In this document: one piece after another, positions 57,721 to 64,000 of the stretch | Layout of the letters: every line of letters begins with the position of its first letter | Numbering within the stretch: position 1 is the first letter of the stretch | Source of the DNA: Deroplatys truncata | Taxonomy: Eukaryota; Arthropoda; Insecta; Mantodea; Mantidae | NCBI GenBank assembly: GCA_030765065.1 | Contig: CM060979.1 | Span: forward strand, 108,364,350-108,428,349 | DNA: 64,000 nt | Reading direction: 5' to 3' | Translations under genes and position numbers: made by a program | Notes under the pieces: model-generated | What the model was told of the DNA's origin: nothing | Databases searched by the model: none | Seen by the model: the letters and a program-made list of their open reading frames with translations, nothing else

Positions 57721-57970
57721 TATTTGTAGACGCTTTTTAACTAATATGGTTCTTAGCGCCTCATTCTATGTTGGGTGTGAAAGACCGGAAATTTTGCTAG
57801 AGGCCTCTTAAGGCACCTACGACATGGGTCCACTGGCTTTACTTCCCTTCCAAAGGAAGTCATGCTAAGAATTTTGATCCCGAAAAAAATCCATCCCCTC
57901 CACCGGGTTTGAACCCGCGACCTCGGGAACTAGAGACTAGCTTGGTACCACTAGATCACAGAGGACGCCC
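57721..57970 (-). mobile_element. SINE-C, copy 2
   Basis: On the minus strand: a head with GTGATCTAGTGGTACCAAGC (A box, near 57960), B box GGTTCAAACCC near 57905, and a body down to about 57721. It shares the order and much sequence with 11609-11877, including TCCCGAGGTCGCGGGTTCAA. Confidence 0.8.
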
Positions 57971-58025
57971 CAGTAACGGGGGTCGAGTCTTCACGTTGTT
58001 CGTGTTTATTTCTTCTCATTAACGC

Positions 58026-58775
58026 TTGGAAATCTATTTATAACTCAGATATTCAAATGGCATACGAAATAATACGCATACACGGGCACTTGCACAAGAG
58101 CATTAGCCAATCGTCTGTGGTGCGACGAGTACTGCGAGCAGATATGTTTCATTCATATCACTTGCACCTACACCAAGCGCTCCACGCAAATGATATGGGG
58201 TACGTCTCCAAAATCGTGTTTTCGATGAATCAAGGTTCCACAACAACGACAGCATAAATCACCACAACATGCATTATTGGAGTGTTGATAATTCTCACTG
58301 GGTAAACGAGGCAGCTTTCCGAGAAAAGTGGAGAGTGAGCGTCTGATGTGGAGCCTTGGGCAACCATCTTACTGGACCAGTTTTCTTCGAGGAGCATCTA
58401 ACAGGAGCAAGCTACCTGAAACTTCTTTGTAGTCAGCTCCCCTTGCTACTAGAAAATGCACCACTTCAAGAGAGATTAAAGATGTGGTTTCAACACGATG
58501 GTGCTCCACTGCATAGGTCGAACATCGTCTGCAGTCATCTAAATGCGGCACATCTTGGTCATTGATTAAGAAGACGAGGACCAGTCTCCTGGCACCAGGT
58601 CATATCTGAACTTCTTCCTCTGGGTTCGCTTTAACAAACAAGTTTATGTAGAGGAGCCAGAAGATTCGGAAAGCCTTGGCCAACGTATTACGGTGGCCTG
58701 TAGATCCATCACACCCTCCCATGTTATACCAAGTCAAAATTTCTATGTAACAGCTTGCTCAGGTGTGCATTGACC
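58026..58775 (+). pseudogene. mariner/Tc1-type transposase, second relic, C-terminal two thirds
   Basis: Landmarks: RRVLRADMFHSYHLHLHQAL near 58117-58182, HNMHYWSVDNSHWVNEAAF (another frame) near 58262-58318, GPVFFEEHLTGASYLKLL near 58377, LPLLLENAPLQERLKMWFQH near 58440 and DGAPLHRSN near 58499, which holds the second catalytic Asp. RRGPVSW near 58573 and GQRITVACRSITPSHVIPSQ near 58682 follow. The N-terminal DNA-binding region is missing, and three or more frame changes occur. It is the same superfamily as the element at 55 kb but a different lineage, judging by wording. Confidence 0.78.
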
Positions 58776-58779
58776 AATA

Positions 58780-59600
58780 AGGACATCAGTTTGAGCACTT
58801 CGTTAAAAGAGATCGAGCACTGATAATCACCAGGCAGAGGGGCTTTAGTAAGTAAATCATCAAGCTAGGAACGCACCGAGATAGATGGCTAGAGAAGATG
58901 GAAGCGCTTGTGACCTTGCAGTGTTCTCTGTAAACAAATACGATATACAGCTTGAAGGCAGTATACCCTGCTTCGATAGCAGCTAAACCAAAATTATGAG
59001 TGTTATAAGGGAAAAAAGCAAAGTGTGTTTAGCTATTGATAAAGCAATAAAGTTACTTTACTGAAGGTATTAATATACACAAATCTAAGTTACATTGTCT
59101 TTTCTTTTACAACAAAACCGTAAATTTTTAAACCAATATCAGCTATTATTAACGCATGATCTGTTCCATAGATGGAGCTGAGGAGGTTGAAAATCCACTT
59201 TCCTCATTGTTTCTTTTGTAATAATGTTACATGTTCCTTGTGTTTCATTGAATCACAGATTGTTTAACATGATGTTTTAAACATCCTTCGAGCTCTAAGT
59301 TTACATCTGACGGTTTCACCATTTGTGCTGAAGTGTTTTATGCTAAATTCCGCTACAAATGATGATTATTGTGATGATTTTAATGTATGAACTCTTCTTT
59401 ACATTATACATATTGCCAGAGTTCTCCACTGGTCTATATATGCATCGAATAAATAACAGGCGCAACGAAACCGTCCGTTTGGATAGGAAGGAGAGACTCG
59501 GTCACAATACCTAGCGTCAACTATATTCCGTGCGGTAACACGACAGAGAAAATTATTTTTGTATCATTTATTTAATAGTTTTTATTGTTAAGTATTTTAA
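58780..59600. other. Unassigned AT-rich DNA
   Basis: No supported feature. Confidence 0.3.
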
Positions 59601-59604
59601 AATA

Positions 59605-60168
59605 CAAACAATAACACGGAATATCTCGGAAAAAGTTAACTGCAAAAATAAAAAAATAAATAAAAATTATTTAACACAAATTGGATGCTTTAACGAATCT
59701 ACATTCGTTGTGTAGAAAGGTTTGCCTATCTCTTAGGTTTACTAGCTATACAAAATAGATTATGAATGAAGAGGACTTCAGAGACTATTCTCAGAAAATT
59801 TAAGTACACTTACTTTTTTCATTAAAATAGTCTTAAACATGTGGCATTTAATCAAAATCATTAGCCATTTTTGAGAAAATAACATTTTCGAAAAATGTTC
59901 CATATAAAGGGTAGTTAGGTTTAAGGGGATATTTTTGAAAATAGTCATGTCCCATCCTTGGAAGAAACTAAACTTGAATATCAAGCTAGGTTTTTAACGT
60001 ACTTTCCTTTTTGAGTTATGCTGCTCACAGATGCAAACGGACTACTTTCTAAAAATACTTTTTTTTTATTCAGGTAACCTCAAAATACATATTTCCGTGA
60101 AATATCGGCATGAATTTTGGGTGAAATACAAAACTTCCCTTACTTACTTTAGTAGTAGAGAAAGTAAA
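59605..60168 (+). mobile_element. RptX, 5' truncated copy
   Basis: From CACGGAATATCTCGGAAAAA through CAAAATCATTAGCCATTTTT and TTTTTGAGTTATGCTGCTCA to the end AGTAGTAGAGAAAGTAAA. The CA tract is absent here, reduced to CACAGATGCAAAC. Confidence 0.75.
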
Positions 60169-60324
60169 CAGCAAAAATCGACAAATTTCCCATAGGATAA
60201 TTCCTATTTGGAATAGGGATATTTCCTTGAAGATCTTTGTGTTGCATCTTTCGAATGCATCGCATTGCGATTCGCTTTTCAACAATCTGACTATGGCTTA
60301 TATCTACAACGAAACATGTAAAAG

Positions 60325-60432
60325 TGTAATCAAAGGTATATTGATTAACACGGAGCAGATAGAAGAATATGCTTTTGTAAAAATACGTTGTAGCAGAGTA
60401 AGTAGAAAAAGTCATGTGATTGCAACTATCAG
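60325..60432 (-). mobile_element. RptX terminal fragment
   Basis: TATGCTTTTGTAAAAATACG and AAAAAGTCATGTGATTGCAA, ending CTATCAGATTT, correspond to the RptX left end in reverse. It lies close to the 3' end of an oppositely oriented copy, as at 31.9 kb. Confidence 0.6.
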
Positions 60433-60539
60433 ATTTGTCGTCTTTACTTGTGGTTATGCAAAGGACATAGAATTTCAAAGTTAGCACATTGCGACCCGCG
60501 TTTTAAAAATCTTAACTGTCGCTTTGGGCCTGGCTTATC

Positions 60540-61100
60540 CTCTACCTTTAATGGCCGAGAGAGATGACTCCGCGGTAACGTGTGAGGCCGCATTCGGAAG
60601 GTCCCAGGTAAGAAGGGCCACCCTGACTTTGAGTTATTTTTCGTGGTTTTGCCAGTTCGGTATGGGAACACAGGGATGGTTCCTTTTCTGCCACGAATTT
60701 TCTGTCCATCATTTCCTTTCATCTATTTCACCTCCATATTTTCAGAGTTGCAGGACCAGGCGCGGTATCGTTGATGGAGGAGGGTCGGTGGCGTTTGTGC
60801 TGTGTAGAGAATTTCTCCCTGGAGTTTGAATGGCCGGCTGTTGCGACTTCCTGGTTTCCGGGACACGCGGGCTAAAGATGGCCAAGCAGGCTGGTGCCGG
60901 CATCTAGATTTGTGTAATTCTGGAATCGTTAGGAACCCCGTACCCCGTCCTTACTAGCGTGCATCGTCATCCGGATCTGATCGTCCTTCGCGTCTTCCCT
61001 TTATCTCTTGCTCCTAGGGTCACATACGAATGCGCCTACTGAGATGGCCTACATGCAGTTTGAGCTCCCACCATCTGATTTTCGTATCCTAATCTATATT
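60540..61100 (+). mobile_element. SINE-D, tandem copy 1
   Basis: Begins near TGGCCGAGAGAGATGACTCC (A-box region) and CGGTAACGTGTGAGG. The B-box region is degraded (GGTCCCAGGTAAGAAGGG). Then TTTTTCGTGGTTTTGCCAG, a pyrimidine-rich part, and a GC-rich body with GGAATCGTTAGGAACC near 60923 and GCGTGCATCGTCATCCGGAT. Confidence 0.68.
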
Positions 61101-61104
61101 CATC

Positions 61105-61617
61105 GAGCGAGATGTCTCCGCGATAACCTGTGAGACTCGTATTCAAGAGATTCCAGGTTCGAGCTGACCGTCGGGCTGACCTTGAATTTTTTCGTAGTCA
61201 TCCTAGGTCGGTAAGCGAATGCTGTGGCGGTTCCTCTTCTACCATGAAATTCCTGTCCCCATTTGTTTCATCTTTATAGGTTTCAAGGGTTGTAGTACCA
61301 GCGAATGCGATTGGCTGTGTTGCGTCGGGACGATGAAACTTGGCTGTGGAGAAATTTTCCCCCGGCGCTTGACTGTCCCACTGAGCGGTTCGTTTCAATC
61401 TGGAACGTCCAGGTTGAAAATGGCTAAGACGGGGTCGTACGGGATTGGTGTTATTTTGGAATCGTTAGGGACCTTTCCTTGCTAGCGCTCATCGTCGTCC
61501 GAATATGGTCGCCCTTCTGACCTTCACTTTATCCTTTCATTCATATTATGGCCTATGTGCGGTGCTGGTTGCAATGGCTGGAGGCCCGTCTGCTGACTGA
61601 TCCTAATACTATTCTCA
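61105..61617 (+). mobile_element. SINE-D, tandem copy 2
   Basis: Same order as copy 1 with a period of about 560 bp: GCGAGATGTCTCCGCGATAA, GATTCCAGGTTCGAGCTGAC (B box retained), GGCGGTTCCTCTTCTACCAT, GGAATCGTTAGGGACC near 61459 and GCGCTCATCGTCGTCCGAAT. Divergence between the copies is high, so the tandem arrangement is old. Confidence 0.68.
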
Positions 61618-61619
61618 TA

Positions 61620-62620
61620 GCAGTATCAATATATTGCCTAAGCTGCCCCCCCAAAAAATAGGCTGAAGGTGGATTCATGAAATTACAAGTAAATTCTTTA
61701 GTAGCATTAGTACATTAATTGCAACTTATTGCTCGGTCAATGGTAACATTGTACTGCTACTCTAATTGTATTTAAACTATTAAACATAAACTCTGTTTAA
61801 ACACAAATCTATGTCATTAGTGTAGGGGTGTGTACAGGAAGCCAACCAGCGATATGGACGAACCTCGCACATGCGCAGAATGGCTTCTCGTAGCGAACGC
61901 TTCTGGAAGCTTCTAAACGGTCGTTTATGATATAATTAATGTACTAATTAAAGTATTTTAACGGATTCATCGACAACACTTAGATCTACTCCCCAACCAC
62001 CAAATTATAACAACACTAATAAAGTTAAAAAACCAATAAAAAAACTTTATACATTACAGTGATGTAATAAGTCTACGATCTTAGGTTATGCTTTAATTGT
62101 TATTTTCGCTATGTTACTCTGTTTAGCTAACACGGGAATAAACAAAACGTATCTTATAATATAGTTGAGTGTGAGGAATCTTGCCGTTGCTTCTGGTTTC
62201 CTTTAGTGATTTTCTTTGTTTAATGTTGGCAGAAACACTTTAACATCTGTGTTTCACACACGCCCTGGGTGAGTCAATCTCCCTTATCGTTTGAATTAAA
62301 CTCCGACACATACGCATTAGCCTACGAACAAATATCAAGCCTCGGAGAGCGCGAAATAGGAAGAGAACAGAAACATTTCACCTGAGTGATTGGAAAGCAC
62401 GCTTCACAACCATGATTCACACCAGTCCATGAGTCCATCTCTTATTGGTTTGCTGTCAAAAGTCCCGCATTTAAACATTAATCTATGAACACAGAACAGT
62501 TTCAAGTTCAGGAGCGAACAAAAATGGAGAACGGCAAGCATTAAGAGAAGTATTAGAACCAGGTAAGAGGTGGAGGATGCGGGAGGCATAGGTGGTTTAA
62601 TATTTCCTTACTAACATAAG
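61620..62620. other. Unassigned DNA
   Basis: No recognised ORF or repeat. Confidence 0.3.
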
Positions 62621-62624
62621 CTAC

Positions 62625-63150
62625 TGCGTATTCTATCGCTCGCATTCGGGAGGTCCCGGTTTCGATTCCCGGTGACTGACAGCCCACAGCGACCATGTTT
62701 TTTTACCCTGGTTTTCCGCTGGTCCCCAAGGTGAAAGCCTGAGTGGTGTATTGTACCACGGTTTCTCCTTTCCCCCATTACCTCTCATTTCATCCCCATT
62801 TCACATTTCAGGTGTACTTTCTGGTCCTGAGGTACTGGTGGATGCATGATTTCTCTCGTGAACGCCAGAGTGAGCTGTCCCACCTGTAAGGGTCGCTGCT
62901 TCGCCCTCTTGAAATTCCTTGCCGAATGGTGCGCGAGTGTGCAATCTGGAAATGTTAGAGACTTGTGTGAAACCCTGTGGGCCTGTCTGCGTGCCTACGG
63001 ACCTGGACCTCCTGTGGCCCCTTCACCTCATACCTGCCTCCCCCGGAGTATTGCTACAATAGCTCAGATGATCACAGTGCGCGAGGTGTCGCCTTCGATT
63101 CACACATCCTACATCCTACGCATTAAACGGGCACGTTTCCGTGCACTGGG
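62625..63150 (+). mobile_element. SINE-D-like copy, third in the region
   Basis: B box GGTTTCGATTCCCGG near 62659, then TTTTTTTACCCTGGTTTTCC near 62697, the pyrimidine-rich CCTCTCATTTCATCCCC near 62782, and a GC-rich 3' body to about 63150. The open frame at 62846-63160 is inside this body and is not supported as a gene. Confidence 0.58.
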
Positions 63151-63159
63151 CTGTAGATG

Positions 63160-64000
63160 ATTGGTTTTCCCAAACTACATGTTTTTCTGATCCTTAGTTC
63201 GCGTAATCACAAGCGAGTTTCCTAACAACCAAAGCAACAGAATATTTTTGTATCATAGTTTTCTTTATTTATGTTTATTTGTTTTTAAACTTTGCGATTA
63301 TTAGAATTTGTACCTTATTGGGCGTTGTTTCCACTTCCAGTTTTTGTAAATGCGAATGCATAGGACTGGCTGATTCACTTCCATATTAGAACTGTTTTCT
63401 CACCGTTAAATTAACACTGATTACTAAAATGCGACACGTTAATAGGCATACTAACTATACGGCATTATGTGTCACCTGAAAAAGAAGTTTATTAATTCAG
63501 ACCAACCTTTTATGCTCCAATTACATCTGCAATTACAGTTTTTCTTCTCTTATTTATGAATATTAAAAATATACCCCACGGGTTTCACTCATGTAATACA
63601 GAATTGTGTTCAGCTGTGATATTATGTTTAATGATGACAATACACATTAATATATTTCTGTTAGGTATCAAACTTTTGTTGAAATAAAAGTTAACATTAA
63701 CGGGCTTATTAATTCAATACATGCACATTATCTGTGTTCTGTTATCATAACACCAATTTTCCGACGTATATTTTCTGCTTATTTATTATGTGTGTCACAC
63801 ATTTGGAAAGAAAATTGGATATAATGAAATCGCGTTTTTGAGGTTGTGTTGTGATACGAATCAGTATTCTAAATAACAAAATACTGAAACGGCTGGTTCT
63901 ATCTTCCGTTTCTCTAGCGAAGATTTCGTTTAGCCTTCATTGCCTACTTTGTTTAAGAAAGGAAACATAGTTCTTCGTAATATGTAACGAAAGGAAAATT
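63160..64000. other. Unassigned AT-rich DNA
   Basis: No supported feature. Confidence 0.3.

Overview
This window looks like intergenic or intronic DNA from an animal with a large, repeat-rich genome. It is most probably a polyneopteran-type insect (cockroach, stick insect or cricket grade). That placement is an inference from the mix of elements: an R1-like and a jockey-like LINE, several tRNA-headed SINE families, mariner/Tc1 relics, a Polinton polymerase relic and an LTR retrotransposon. No host protein-coding gene, rRNA or functional tRNA could be recognised. The background is AT-rich and almost every coding signal belongs to a mobile element.

Layout. 1-3.3 kb: decayed protein-primed DNA polymerase B of a Polinton/Maverick-type element on the minus strand, then a short tandem repeat and a small TATA-preceded broken ORF. 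4.5-8.9 kb: decayed R1-clade-like LINE (ORF1, endonuclease, RT, C-terminal region) with a complete tRNA-derived SINE inserted in its 3' part. 9.9-11 kb: jockey-like LINE fragment on the minus strand. 16.6-17.9 kb: a third LINE relic. 19.8-22.3 kb: mariner/Tc1 and unclassified relics and a perfect hairpin. 22.3-34.4 kb: many copies and fragments of an unclassified ~0.88 kb repeat (called RptX here), plus a 61-bp minisatellite (26.6-28.0 kb), a DDE transposase fragment, SINEs and a 29-bp perfect palindrome. 36.6-37.1 kb: two SINE copies in inverted orientation. 37.7-43.3 kb: a young LTR retrotransposon with nearly identical LTRs, a tRNA-Lys-type primer site and one intact 706-codon gag ORF but no pol. 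43.3-54.9 kb: more RptX, SINEs and unique AT-rich DNA. 55.0-56.3 kb: mariner/Tc1 element with terminal inverted repeats. 58.0-58.8 kb: a second mariner/Tc1 transposase relic. 59.6-63.2 kb: RptX and three SINE-D-type copies, two in tandem.

How the parts relate. The window is a palimpsest of insertions. SINEs lie inside LINEs and RptX with clear 12-bp target duplications, which implies LINE machinery acting in trans. The LTR element encodes only Gag, so it would need pol from elsewhere. RptX is the most frequent unexplained sequence (more than ten copies or fragments) and, with the gag-only LTR element, is the best candidate for something undescribed. All family assignments come from reading motifs, not from database searches.
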